Below are positions 18,447-26,650 of a stretch of 64,000 nucleotides of DNA, one piece after another; the stretch's first letter is position 1; each line of letters starts with the position of its first letter. Source of the stretch: Leptolyngbya boryana PCC 6306. GTDB lineage: Bacteria > Cyanobacteriota > Cyanobacteriia > Leptolyngbyales > Leptolyngbyaceae. The notes beneath the pieces are model-generated. The model was not told the origin of the DNA, did not search any database, and saw only the letters and a list, made by a program, of their open reading frames with translations. The DNA is taken from contig NZ_KB731324.1 in assembly GCF_000353285.1 (NCBI RefSeq), forward strand, positions 5,660,577 to 5,724,576, in the 5' to 3' direction. The translations under genes and the position numbers were made by a program.

Positions 18447-18965
18447 TTAAGCGGCTGGCTTGGGCAGTTGTGCCAAGCTTTCACGATACAACTTGATCGT
18501 AGCGTTTTCATCTTCGCGGATGGCAAGGGATCGCCGAACTTCACCTAAATATAAAGGTTGCGAAACTCCCGGTTCTGGATGCAAAACTGTCCGCAAGCGA
18601 ATCGTCATTTGATCAGAACCTTGAGATAAGCGACCCGGAGAGAAAATGTCGATCGCAGCTTGTTTCAACGTCGCTTCAATTTGAGATTCGGTCACAGTTG
18701 GCGGTACAGTGATCACGACTTGCGCCGCTCCTGCATCAAATACGCGTGAATAATGGATCGAGTCTGGAATTTGCGGACGAGTATACAATCCCAAGCTGAG
18801 TGCAAAAATGCCTCCGGTGAGCACTGCCATAAATCCGGTGACTCCAACTAAGCGGAATCGAATTCCCCATTTGAAGAGAAAAGCGACGATCGCTAAAACG
18901 CCGAATGCGATCGTGGCAATTCCGAGGTACTGAGCATTTTGAATTAACTGAGCAGTGTCAAACAT
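18447..18965 (-). CDS. ycf51: Ycf51 family membrane protein
   Basis: A 172-residue protein shared by cyanobacteria and some plastids. Two N-terminal membrane helices (about 14-32 and 38-61, with 'FKWGIRFRLVGVTGF' between them) are followed by a soluble domain with 'PQIPDSIHYSRVFDAGAAQV' and 'VVITVPPTVTESQIEATLKQ' and the C-terminal 'LYLGEVRRSLAIREDENA'. The function is unknown. A downstream alcohol dehydrogenase follows closely; upstream on the other strand is guaB3. Confidence 0.8.
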   Translation of the reverse strand: MFDTAQLIQNAQYLGIATIAFGVLAIVAFLFKWGIRFRLVGVTGFMAVLTGGIFALSLGLYTRPQIPDSIHYSRVFDAGAAQVVITVPPTVTESQIEATLKQAAIDIFSPGRLSQGSDQMTIRLRTVLHPEPGVSQPLYLGEVRRSLAIREDENATIKLYRESLAQLPKPAA

Positions 18966-19223
18966 GGATCAAAAAGGCAAAAGGATATGTGGGAAGTACT
19001 AGAGCCAATCTTACCGTCTCTCACCTCAAATACGAGCGTTTCCAACCGTGTCGCTTCAGAGACTTGGAACAAGAAAATCGAATTGATCAAGAAAGCGCCA
19101 CAACATTAATGGAAAGAAGAAACAGTATTGTCAGCTACCTGATCATTTTTCCGTTGGCTTTTCTCACACAATTCGGATTGAAATTTGATACTCTTATCCA
19201 ATTAGTTCTTGGGGAACATTGGC

Positions 19224-20387
19224 GTGGATATTCAAATCGGTAGAGGTAAAACGGCTCGCAGAGCTTACGGGTTCGATGAAATTGCCCTTTCTCCGGGGAA
19301 CCGGACACTAGATCCGAAATTAGCCGATACGCGTTGGACGATCGGCGGCATTGAGCGCGAGATTCCCATCATCGCCTCTGCAATGGATGGCGTTGTCGAT
19401 GTGGGCATGGCAGTCAAACTCTCTCAGCTTGGAGCATTAGGTGTCATCAATTTAGAAGGGGTTCAAACGCGTTACGAAGACCCGAACCCAATTCTCGATC
19501 GCATTGCATCAGTAGGACCGACTGAGTTTGTGCCTTTAATGCAAGAACTCTACTCTCAACCGATCAAGCCCGAACTGATCGAAAAGCGCATTCAAGAAAT
19601 TAAGTCGCAAGGTGGCATTGCAGCAGTCAGCGCGACTCCAGCAGGCGCAAGTCAATTTGGCATGATCGCAGCGAAAGCGGGTGCGGATTTGTTCTTCATT
19701 CAGGCAACGGTGGTTTCGACTGCGCATTTGTCTCCTGAATCGATCGCACCTTTAGATCTGGCGAAATTCTGTGAAGAAATGCCGATCCCGGTGATTCTCG
19801 GAAACTGTGTGACCTATGAAGTGACCCTGAATTTGATGAAAGCTGGAGCCGCAGCCGTTCTAGTTGGAATTGGACCGGGTGCAGCCTGTACGTCGAGAGG
19901 CGTGTTGGGAGTCGGTGTACCGCAAGCAACTGCGGTTGCAGACTGTGCGGCTGCCCGCGATGATTTCCAGCGTGAAACGGGTAAGTATGTGCCTGTGATT
20001 GCGGACGGAGGTCTGATTACTGGCGGTGATATCTGTAAATGTATTGCGTGCGGTGCGGATGCAGTGATGATTGGCTCGCCGTTTGCGCGTGCTCAAGAAG
20101 CCCCAGGTCGAGGATTCCACTGGGGTATGGCAACACCGAGTCCAGTCTTGCCGAGAGGAACTCGGATTCGAGTCGGAACGACGGGAACCTTGGAACAAAT
20201 TCTGCGTGGACCTGCTCAATTAGATGATGGGACGCACAATTTACTGGGCGCACTGCAAACCAGTATGGGTACGTTAGGCGCGAAAGATATCAAGGAAATG
20301 CAGCAAGTTGAGGTGGTGATTGCGCCTTCATTGTTAACTGAAGGCAAGGTCTATCAGAAAGCTCAACAGTTAGGCATGGGCAAATAG
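19224..20387 (+). CDS. guaB3: GuaB3 family IMP dehydrogenase-related protein
   Basis: A 387-residue TIM-barrel protein of the IMPDH/GMPR superfamily lacking the CBS pair of classical GuaB. The start is the GTG at 19224, giving '[20 protein letters not shown]', with GGGGA at 19211-19215 as ribosome site; a TTG at 19209 is the alternative. The catalytic Cys loop is '[20 protein letters not shown]', the phosphate-binding strand '[20 protein letters not shown]', and '[16 protein letters not shown]' follows. It should act in guanine nucleotide synthesis or salvage. The small RNA yfr1 lies 140 bases downstream; yfr1 is commonly near guaB-type genes in cyanobacteria. Confidence 0.88.
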   Translation: MDIQIGRGKTARRAYGFDEIALSPGNRTLDPKLADTRWTIGGIEREIPIIASAMDGVVDVGMAVKLSQLGALGVINLEGVQTRYEDPNPILDRIASVGPTEFVPLMQELYSQPIKPELIEKRIQEIKSQGGIAAVSATPAGASQFGMIAAKAGADLFFIQATVVSTAHLSPESIAPLDLAKFCEEMPIPVILGNCVTYEVTLNLMKAGAAAVLVGIGPGAACTSRGVLGVGVPQATAVADCAAARDDFQRETGKYVPVIADGGLITGGDICKCIACGADAVMIGSPFARAQEAPGRGFHWGMATPSPVLPRGTRIRVGTTGTLEQILRGPAQLDDGTHNLLGALQTSMGTLGAKDIKEMQQVEVVIAPSLLTEGKVYQKAQQLGMGK

Positions 20388-20470
20388 AAGCAGTCGAAAA
20401 GCGGTATGATTCCTGAGTTTTATTTAAGGATTGCGAACGCTTCGATAATCTTTTGATCAATTCTTTAAGA

Positions 20471-20505
20471 GTTTTACCAGGAGTTGCAAGATTGCCTGGT
20501 AAAAC
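20471..20505. repeat. Perfect 11-bp inverted repeat upstream of yfr1
   Basis: GTTTTACCAGG (20471-20481) and CCTGGTAAAAC (20495-20505) pair perfectly around 13 bases. There is no T-run in either direction. It lies at about -60 to -25 relative to the predicted yfr1 start, overlapping the -35 region, so it could be an operator for yfr1 or a processing hairpin at the guaB3 3' end. Confidence 0.6.
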
Positions 20506-20518
20506 AGATTCTGTCGTC

Positions 20519-20524
20519 TACAAT
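20519..20524 (+). promoter_or_regulatory. -10 box of the yfr1 promoter
   Basis: TACAAT at 20519-20524 is one change from the TATAAT consensus and lies 6 bases before the first base of the conserved Yfr1 structure (20531). No -35 box at normal spacing is convincing; TTGCCT at 20492-20497 is 21 bases away. Confidence 0.6.
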
Positions 20525-20528
20525 GAGG

Positions 20529-20606
20529 GTAGCGGAGACGCATGTTTCCGTTCACTCCTCACACCACACTCCGCCTGAACTTCGGTTTAGGCGGTTCCTT
20601 ATTTTT
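20529..20606 (+). ncRNA. yfr1: Yfr1 small regulatory RNA
   Basis: All parts of cyanobacterial Yfr1 are present. A 5' hairpin pairs 20531-20539 with 20544-20552 around a GCAT loop. The single-stranded centre holds the conserved motif ACTCCTCACACC (20554-20565). A terminator stem pairs 20571-20580 with 20585-20594 around a TTCG tetraloop and is followed by a T-rich tract to 20606. Yfr1 represses translation of outer-membrane porin mRNAs by pairing through this motif in marine cyanobacteria. The location 140 bases after guaB3 fits the known neighbourhood. No trxA follows here, unlike several other genomes. Confidence 0.92.
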
Positions 20607-21050
20607 AAACCCATTCCTGACGCTGAGACAGACGGGAGTATCGTCGATCGCTGAGCTTGTCTGATCCGAATAGCGAGATGGTGATCCGCAGGGCGTACCG
20701 AACATATTAGATATTTGCGAGAGAAATGAAGACGAGTTGTGAATATCACAGTTTGGTGGCTTCAATTTTCAATGCCTAATTATGAACACTATCTCTGATC
20801 CCAGGGGTAATTCTCACTACCTTTTACAACTCTTTAGTCTATGTAAATGTCCGAAATTGAGAAAAACGATCGTCATCCGTAGCGTACAATACAGCGGTAT
20901 ATCATCTTCAAATCTATTGAACCTCTTGACAATTTCGCCGGAACTGGAAAAATCTGATATCGTCATAGAAATGAATACCAGAATACAAACTTCTGTAAAG
21001 TTCAGGTTAAGATATTCTGGTGGTGTGAGTAAGTACAAATCACTAACGAT
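20607..21050. other. 444-base region downstream of yfr1 without recognised gene
   Basis: Between yfr1 and the small gene at 21051. Short frames on both strands have no features or ribosome sites worth calling. TTGACA occurs at 20926-20931 without a well-placed -10 box. The promoter of the 21051 gene must lie here but cannot be pointed to. Confidence 0.5.
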
Positions 21051-21269
21051 ATGAAATCTAACGCTTCAAACGGACAGTTTAGTAACACAGCAGTCTGTGA
21101 ACCTCAGACAGGTGCATCGAATCCTTCCCTAGAGAAACTAAAACTTCTCTATGGAGCCGACCAACAAGAAAAGCTGCAAGATTTGCAAGCTGAGGCTGAT
21201 TCCCTCCTCAAACAGCTTCAAGCACTCAAGCAACAACGTACCGATCAGGCTGTCGTGACCATTTCATAA
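21051..21269 (+). CDS. Small conserved cyanobacterial protein with C-terminal coiled coil
   Basis: A 72-residue protein. The first 30 residues are polar and probably disordered; residues 30-65 form an amphipathic helix ('LQDLQAEADSLLKQLQALKQ') able to form a coiled coil. No catalytic features. It is followed 24 bases later by a strong terminator, which supports it being expressed as a single gene. The function is unknown, and the gene call rests on the coding-like composition and that terminator. Confidence 0.6.
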   Translation: MKSNASNGQFSNTAVCEPQTGASNPSLEKLKLLYGADQQEKLQDLQAEADSLLKQLQALKQQRTDQAVVTIS

Positions 21270-21292
21270 GCTCGTAGTTCAGTCGAAAAATA

Positions 21293-21348
21293 AAGGATAG
21301 GAAACAAAAGCGAAGTCTAGCTTTTCGATTTCTATCCTTTGTTTTTTG
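21293..21348 (+). terminator. Rho-independent terminator after the 21051 gene
   Basis: A long imperfect stem pairs AAAGGATAG (21292-21300) with CTATCCTTT (21332-21340); inner arms AAAAGC and GCTTTT extend it. It is followed by GTTTTTTG. Confidence 0.8.
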
Positions 21349-21400
21349 CAGTTTCCTCGGAACGATATACTAATTCAGTTATTGCCTCCGACATTGGCTT

Positions 21401-22000
21401 ATGCGATCGTTCTGGTCTGATCCGTATTTGTGGATTCACCTTGCAGGAATTGCGGCACTGCCGCTGTCGTTGCTGATTTGCCTCTTGGGATTTGCCGCCG
21501 GTGATCCGATTTTGCCGCCTTGGTTAGAAATTGGACTCGTTGCGATCGCGGGAATTGCGCCGATCGCATGGATGCAGTCTCAAAAACCCTTCTGTATTTT
21601 TAGTCTGCTCTTCGTGGCATTGCGGCCGGAGCGGTTGAGTGAATTGCAACGAAAACTATTAGCGCTGTTTCTGGTGCGGCGAAGTCCGATCGGGATTGGC
21701 TTAGTCGCGTTAGTGTTGGTGCTGATTCTGAGATGGATTTATGCGATCGCGCCCGTTGCAGAAGCGATCACCCCGATTTCGTCTCATGGATTGGGCTTAA
21801 TTGTTGCCGCGATCGGCTTTCTTGCCAGCAATTTGTTTGTGCAGGTTCCCTTCAGTGTTTTTCTCGTCATGGCATCGAGTGATGCAGATGTCATGCAGCT
21901 TGAACCGATTCCAGTCGATCAAGTTGCCAAACGATTTCTCGTATTTGGAATTCCGGTGAATCAAATCGTGCCGCCGCTGGACGTTCCGAAATCGACTTGA
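21401..22000 (+). CDS. Cyanobacterial multi-pass membrane protein of unknown function
   Basis: A 199-residue protein with about five hydrophobic segments (about 12-33, 42-57, 66-74, 95-114, 127-158). The opening 'MRSFWSDPYLWIHLAGIAAL' is that of a family found throughout cyanobacteria, named for a low-complexity tail that some members carry; this one ends shortly after 'FLVFGIPVNQIVPPLDVP' with no such tail. No catalytic residues stand out. Probably in the thylakoid or plasma membrane; role unknown. Confidence 0.65.
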   Translation: MRSFWSDPYLWIHLAGIAALPLSLLICLLGFAAGDPILPPWLEIGLVAIAGIAPIAWMQSQKPFCIFSLLFVALRPERLSELQRKLLALFLVRRSPIGIGLVALVLVLILRWIYAIAPVAEAITPISSHGLGLIVAAIGFLASNLFVQVPFSVFLVMASSDADVMQLEPIPVDQVAKRFLVFGIPVNQIVPPLDVPKST

Positions 22001-22098
22001 TCCCGAAAATGTCTTCAACAGCACAGACGTTTTTGGTGAGTACGTTATTCTGGAATAGTTATGCTAATCAGTCTTGCTCTCTCACACAAAGGTATTTT

Positions 22099-22290
22099 AT
22101 GGCTAACTCCTCCTATCCCGCTGATGCAGCCGAATTGAGCGATTCCCAAATGTGGGAAAGCTTGAAGCTTGCGATCTCTGAAAGTTCAGGGTTTCAAAGC
22201 TGGCAACTGGATCGGACGTCCCAAAGTCAAGATCTAGATGCGCTAGTTCATCAGTATTTGCGTGAAACGCTTGAAACGTTAGCTTATTAA
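22099..22290 (+). CDS. Small conserved protein, 63 residues
   Basis: The start ATG at 22099 has AAAGG eight bases upstream. The acidic, helical sequence has 'SDSQMWESLKLAISESSGFQ' and 'LDALVHQYLRETLETLAY', a pattern met in small cyanobacterial proteins of unknown role. The frame is open further upstream, but those codons look non-coding. A terminator-like hairpin follows 21 bases after the stop. Confidence 0.6.
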   Translation: MANSSYPADAAELSDSQMWESLKLAISESSGFQSWQLDRTSQSQDLDALVHQYLRETLETLAY

Positions 22291-22311
22291 TTTTCAATGG
22301 TGTTCATTGAA

Positions 22312-22344
22312 AGCCGAGCTAAGGTTAGTTCGGCTATTTTATTT
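22312..22344 (+). terminator. Terminator hairpin between convergent genes
   Basis: AGCCGAGCTAA (22312-22322) pairs with TTAGTTCGGCT (22325-22335), with one G-U pair and some loss at the tip for a loop, followed by ATTTTATTT. It serves the plus-strand small gene; the T-run overlaps the 3' end of the opposing DUF1400 gene. Confidence 0.65.
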
Positions 22345-22879
22345 AGCGCAGCAATCGATCGAGCGGATTGCGTACACGATCGACAAATTGATTCAATTGA
22401 CGATACGCCTCTTCAATGCGATCGCCATCGACAACGACTTCCTGCGTCGGATAATTCTGCAAAATTTCCAAAACGGTTAATCTTCCATCACTGGCTGAAA
22501 CTGCCAGAGCACCCCGAAGTGCTTGCCGTTCTGCTCCACCTTTTGGAGTTTGAATCGCTTTACCTAATTGGTCGAGTACCGTATTGCCAACTGGGCTATT
22601 CAGAACGCGATCGAGCACAATTGGATTCACCTTAATCGGGCGAGTGAGGGTCTGACGCACCGTTTCTGGCTTTTGACCCGAGAGACGGAAATAAGTTTGT
22701 AAATCAGGTGAAGCTTGTCCCGTCTCTGCGAAGGTGGCGAGCTCTGGCACAGAAACGGATTCTTGCAAAATTTTGTATCTGAAAATAACTCGCTCTGCTG
22801 CGATCGCAGATTTGCTCAGCAGCAGCACGGCTCCAAGGGTGAGACAGGATTGTAGGATTTTCGACATTGTGGAAATCAT
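22343..22879 (-). CDS. DUF1400 domain protein with signal peptide
   Basis: About 178 residues, secreted. A signal peptide ('MSKILQSCLTLGAVLLLSKS' then 'AIAAE') precedes the DUF1400 domain: 'RVIFRYKILQESVSVPEL', 'TGQASPDLQTYFRLSGQ', 'LDRVLNSPVGNTVLDQLG', 'LRGALAVSASDGRLTVLEIL'. In many cyanobacterial proteins DUF1400 is the N-terminal part of an alpha/beta hydrolase; here it stands alone. The ATG at 22879 has GGAG nine bases upstream; ATG 22867 is also possible and would trim the signal peptide. Probably periplasmic, function unknown. Confidence 0.75.
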   Translation of the reverse strand: MISTMSKILQSCLTLGAVLLLSKSAIAAERVIFRYKILQESVSVPELATFAETGQASPDLQTYFRLSGQKPETVRQTLTRPIKVNPIVLDRVLNSPVGNTVLDQLGKAIQTPKGGAERQALRGALAVSASDGRLTVLEILQNYPTQEVVVDGDRIEEAYRQLNQFVDRVRNPLDRLLR

Positions 22880-22980
22880 TATAGATAGCTCCAATTTTTA
22901 GAATCCCAAGGATTCTGAAGTGTTCCTTAGAGTACTTTTTTCCGCTACGATCGACATCCTACGCAATCAATAGAGATCAC

Positions 22981-24060
22981 ATGGGCAGCACGTTTGGGCA
23001 TTTATTTCGGATTAGTACGTTTGGCGAATCGCATGGTGGGGGAGTCGGGGTTGTGATTGATGGCTGTCCGCCCCTGATTGAGATTTCTGCGGAGGAGATC
23101 CAAGTCGAGCTTGATCGCCGTCGTCCCGGTCAGAGCAAGATTACAACGCCTCGAAATGAAGCGGATCACTGTGAGATTCTATCCGGCATCGTCGATGGCA
23201 AAACGTTGGGAACGCCGATCGCGATTATGGTGCGGAATAAAGATCAGCGATCGCAAGACTATACCGAAATGGCAGTCAAGTATCGCCCGTCACATGCCGA
23301 TGCAACTTACGATGCAAAATATGGGATTCGAGCCGTCGCGGGCGGGGGAAGATCTTCTGCGAGAGAAACGATTGGACGAGTCGCAGCGGGTGCGATCGCG
23401 AAAAAAATCTTGCAGCAATCCGGCGTTGAAATCGTAGCTTATGTCAAACAAATTAAAGACCTTGAAGCAGCTATTGATCCGAATACCGTCACCTTAGACC
23501 AAGTTGAAAGCAATATTGTTCGCTGTCCTGATCCCGATTGTGCAGAAGCAATGATCGATTTGATTCAGAAAACGGGCGGGCAAGGAGACTCGATCGGTGG
23601 AGTTGTCGAATGTGTGGCGCGGCAAGTTCCGATGGGATTAGGGGAGCCTGTGTTTGACAAGCTAGAGGCGGATTTGGCAAAAGCCGTGATGTCACTTCCA
23701 GCGACGAAAGGCTTTGAGATCGGTTCAGGCTTTGCGGGAACGAGAATGACCGGAAGCGAACATAATGACGAATTTTATACCGATGAGTCGGGACGACTGC
23801 GGACAGTGACCAATCGATCGGGCGGTGTGCAAGGTGGCATCTCCAATGGTGAAAATATCGTTATTCGAGTTGCATTTAAGCCGACGGCAACGATTCGCAA
23901 AGAACAGAAAACCGTGACGAATACGGGTGAAGCTGTGACGTTAGCAGCGAAGGGAAGACATGATCCTTGTGTGTTGCCGCGTGCGGTTCCGATGGTGGAG
24001 GCGATGGTTGCATTGGTGCTGTGTGATCACTTGCTGAGACAGCGCGGGCAATGTGGCTAG
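22981..24060 (+). CDS. aroC: Chorismate synthase
   Basis: Last step of the shikimate pathway: 5-enolpyruvylshikimate 3-phosphate to chorismate, using reduced FMN. The 359 residues are the normal length and begin '[20 protein letters not shown]' with the conserved first-signature His. Further signatures are '[17 protein letters not shown]', '[17 protein letters not shown]', '[20 protein letters not shown]', '[18 protein letters not shown]' and '[17 protein letters not shown]'. Single gene; the upstream DUF1400 gene is divergent. Confidence 0.95.
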   Translation: MGSTFGHLFRISTFGESHGGGVGVVIDGCPPLIEISAEEIQVELDRRRPGQSKITTPRNEADHCEILSGIVDGKTLGTPIAIMVRNKDQRSQDYTEMAVKYRPSHADATYDAKYGIRAVAGGGRSSARETIGRVAAGAIAKKILQQSGVEIVAYVKQIKDLEAAIDPNTVTLDQVESNIVRCPDPDCAEAMIDLIQKTGGQGDSIGGVVECVARQVPMGLGEPVFDKLEADLAKAVMSLPATKGFEIGSGFAGTRMTGSEHNDEFYTDESGRLRTVTNRSGGVQGGISNGENIVIRVAFKPTATIRKEQKTVTNTGEAVTLAAKGRHDPCVLPRAVPMVEAMVALVLCDHLLRQRGQCG

Positions 24061-24096
24061 GGTGATGGAGTCGTTAACTGCATGAATTTTGCAGAG

Positions 24097-24164
24097 TGGG
24101 GAGTGGGGAGTAGGGAGAACCCAGATTCAGATCCCTCCATTTCCCTATCTCCCTGCTAGATTGA
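24097..24164. repeat. GGGGAGT-type purine-rich intergenic repeat
   Basis: A run of GTGGGGAGTGGGGAGTAGG (24098-24116) is followed about 25 bases later by the pyrimidine-rich near complement CTCCATTTCCCTATCTCCC (24136-24154), so the segment can fold back. A similar element occurs at 55914-55966 between rpsB and tsf. Such elements are scattered between genes in filamentous cyanobacteria. Confidence 0.5.
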
Positions 24165-24226
24165 TTGTGATGAGCCAATAAGTAGATGAGCGGAATTCAA
24201 CATCAGTATCAGTTTAGCGAGTTTTC

Positions 24227-24387
24227 TCGCTTCGTTGCTCACCCGTCCCGGAATGAATTCGGGACTAACTGTGCGAAGTCCACTAAAGGGACTGAAAGCT
24301 AATGACAATCTCTTCTTCAGTGGGTTTCAACCCACTTCGCACCGTTAGCCCGAACTTCCAGTTCAGGGCGGGTGAGCAACGAAGCGA
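24227..24387. repeat. 161-bp foldback element with perfect 19-bp inverted ends
   Basis: The ends, TCGCTTCGTTGCTCACCCG at 24227-24245 and its exact complement at 24369-24387, enclose a second inverted pair, GTGCGAAGT (24271-24279) and ACTTCGCAC (24334-24342). The whole element can fold into one long branched hairpin. It contains no reading frame and lies between convergent aroC and ccaS. It looks like a MITE or palindromic intergenic repeat; no target-site duplication was found by eye. Confidence 0.65.
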
Positions 24388-24439
24388 CTATGTTGCAATT
24401 CATTGCACCTTCCTACTTAGACTAATTGAGTATTCCTAG

Positions 24440-26644
24440 TCAGCGCTGTAATGGTAGCTTCACTACGCAAGTCGTGCCTTTTCCAGGGGTACTCGTAATC
24501 TGCATTGTTCCTTGATGTAAGTCCACACATTTTTGAACAACGACTAAACCTAAACCCGTGCCTGGAATCGAGCCTACATTCTTACCGCGATAAAAGGGTT
24601 CAACGAGTCGTCGCTGATCTTCTGGAGCAATGCCAATGCCTTCATCTTCAACGCTGAGAAGTACTGCATCCGATTGAAATTCTAATGCTAGCCTGACAGT
24701 TCCGCCTTTTGGAGAGTACTTGATCGCATTCGATAGCAGATTGGACAAGACAGAATGCATTAACTTCTCATCTAGCTCGATCGAGCAAGGTGTTCCCTGA
24801 CAAGTAAACGTCAGACGATGCTGATTTCCTGCACTGAGCTGCATCTCCTCAACAAACTGATGACAATACTGGTCTAAACAGAGTGCTTTGGGATGAAACA
24901 CTAAGTTTCCGGCTTCAGCGCGGTTAATGGTGAGAATGTCATCTAGCAATTGCACCATATTCTTGACGGAATCTTGAATTCGATGCAGATTGCGTAATCG
25001 TTTTTCAGTCTGATTCCATTCAACCTGAGAGGTTTCTAACACTTGAGCAGCGGCTAAAGCAGTACTCAATGGAGTGCGAAACTCATGAGATGCCATTGAG
25101 AAAAAGCGAGTTTTTAGGAGATTTAGTTCTTTCTCACGCTCTAGTGCTAATCGAATCTCATCGGCTCGTTTTCGAGCAGTCGTATCGCGCTGAACTGCAA
25201 TCCAATGGGTATACCAACCCTGAGCATCGGCAACAGGGACTAAGCTAAATTCATTCCAAAATTCTGAGCCATCTTTCCGATAGTTAATCACTTCTACGGT
25301 GACAGATTCCCATCGATCGAGTGCATTGCGGATTTTTTGCAGTTCAGCGCGATCGGTCTTTGCTCCTTGCAGAATTCGAGGCGTTTTTCCTAAAACTTCT
25401 GCTGCCTCGTAGCCTGTAATGCGCGTAAAAGCTTCGTTCACATAGAGAATGCGAGGGCCTGGGTCATCAATCGGTTGAGCTTCAGTAATGATCACTGCAT
25501 CATTCGTATTCACAACGACTGACTGTAAGAGTCGTAATTGTTCTGCTCGTTGCTTTTGCTCAGTAATATCAGCAATCACAGCAACCATCCCGCTGATCTG
25601 TCCATGACTATCTTGCAGCGGTGCAGCCGAGAAAATAATGTCGAGCGCGGTTCCATCTTTGCGATGCCGACAGAGTTCGACTCTTGGGTGTGTTTGACCT
25701 TCTAGTACGCTCTTTTGTAAGCTCGTCTCTCCTTCTAACGGATCATCGAGACGAATGGGACTCGGATGACCGAGTACTTCTGCTTCAGTCCAACCAAACA
25801 TCTGCTCGGCGGCTGGATTCCAAATCTGCACATGCCCGACTCGATCGAGCATCAAAATGGCACGGGGCGAAGCAGTAACTAAAGCTTGTAAGGTATCGTT
25901 CGTATGACGTAAAGCGAGTTCGGTGCGTTGTCGCTCGATGATTTCTGCTCTTAAAGAAACATTCGCTGCTGCTAGTTCTGCGGTGCGTTGCTGAACTCGT
26001 TGTTCTAGATCAGAATTTAGCTGCTGAAGTTGGTTATAGAGTTCGGATTGTTGAATCGCGATCGCAACTTGAGTCGCAAGTTGCTTCATCAATTCCACTT
26101 CCCAATGTTTCCATTGGCGAGGACTCCGACAGTGATGAGCAATCAACAGTCCCCAAAGATAGGGTCGTTCGAGAGGCTCACGATGCTTTTGCAGAATGGG
26201 GACAACTAACTTTGCTTGCACCCCAAACTGCCGAACAAATTCTGCTAAACAAGGTTCTACATCTGCTTGCTCAACATCCGTAATCGCCCGAATTTTCCCC
26301 CAAGAGTAAGCCTGATGGTACTCTTGGGGAAACACTTCTTCTGGAAACCCTTGTCCTAGAATCTTGGGATAAGGCGGTAAGACGGTTTCGTGAATCGTAC
26401 AACCTGTCCCATCATCCCAAAGCCGATAGATGAGGACTCGATCGGCGTTCAAAAAGCGTTGAACTTCCTCAACTGTTCGACTTAGCACCTCATCGAGATT
26501 CAGAGATTCACGGATATGCTGAGCAATCTGATTGACTAATCGCTCTCGATCGGTCTGCTGCCGCAGGATTCTTGCCTGCGTAACATACCGAGAAAGAGCG
26601 ATGAGAAAGAAGAGTGCTAAACTACCGAGGACAAAGTGATTCAC
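24440..26644 (-). CDS. ccaS: CcaS-type cyanobacteriochrome sensor histidine kinase
   Basis: A 734-residue membrane kinase with the CcaS domain order: N-terminal membrane helix (about 4-20), bilin GAF (about 40-200), two PAS domains (about 250-370 and 375-495), HisKA with His in 'SMASHEFRTPLS' and HATPase with 'NLLSNAIKYSP', 'VEDEGIGIAPED' and 'GTGLGLVVVQK'. The GAF has Cys132-Leu133 in 'PCLAEFVRQFGVQAKLVVPI' where most relatives have Cys-His, and Lys145; with Glu102/103 these fit the protochromic Glu-Leu-Lys set known from RcaE/CcaS green/red sensors. The second PAS is LOV-like but has 'GKTPRILQG' instead of the flavin Cys. It begins 6 bases after cpcL and probably shares its transcript. Confidence 0.85.
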   Translation of the reverse strand: MNHFVLGSLALFFLIALSRYVTQARILRQQTDRERLVNQIAQHIRESLNLDEVLSRTVEEVQRFLNADRVLIYRLWDDGTGCTIHETVLPPYPKILGQGFPEEVFPQEYHQAYSWGKIRAITDVEQADVEPCLAEFVRQFGVQAKLVVPILQKHREPLERPYLWGLLIAHHCRSPRQWKHWEVELMKQLATQVAIAIQQSELYNQLQQLNSDLEQRVQQRTAELAAANVSLRAEIIERQRTELALRHTNDTLQALVTASPRAILMLDRVGHVQIWNPAAEQMFGWTEAEVLGHPSPIRLDDPLEGETSLQKSVLEGQTHPRVELCRHRKDGTALDIIFSAAPLQDSHGQISGMVAVIADITEQKQRAEQLRLLQSVVVNTNDAVIITEAQPIDDPGPRILYVNEAFTRITGYEAAEVLGKTPRILQGAKTDRAELQKIRNALDRWESVTVEVINYRKDGSEFWNEFSLVPVADAQGWYTHWIAVQRDTTARKRADEIRLALEREKELNLLKTRFFSMASHEFRTPLSTALAAAQVLETSQVEWNQTEKRLRNLHRIQDSVKNMVQLLDDILTINRAEAGNLVFHPKALCLDQYCHQFVEEMQLSAGNQHRLTFTCQGTPCSIELDEKLMHSVLSNLLSNAIKYSPKGGTVRLALEFQSDAVLLSVEDEGIGIAPEDQRRLVEPFYRGKNVGSIPGTGLGLVVVQKCVDLHQGTMQITSTPGKGTTCVVKLPLQR

Positions 26645-26650
26645 CGTGTT

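Noticed and set aside
18905-19243. 112-codon frame between ycf51 and guaB3
   Set aside because: It runs antisense into ycf51 and overlaps the guaB3 start; composition is not protein-like.
20926-20931. TTGACA as promoter of the 21051 gene
   Set aside because: No -10 box at 16-18 bases; the nearest candidate is 23 bases away.
25180-25480. Second PAS of CcaS as a blue-light LOV domain
   Set aside because: The motif that should hold the flavin-reactive Cys reads GKTPRILQG, with Pro in its place.
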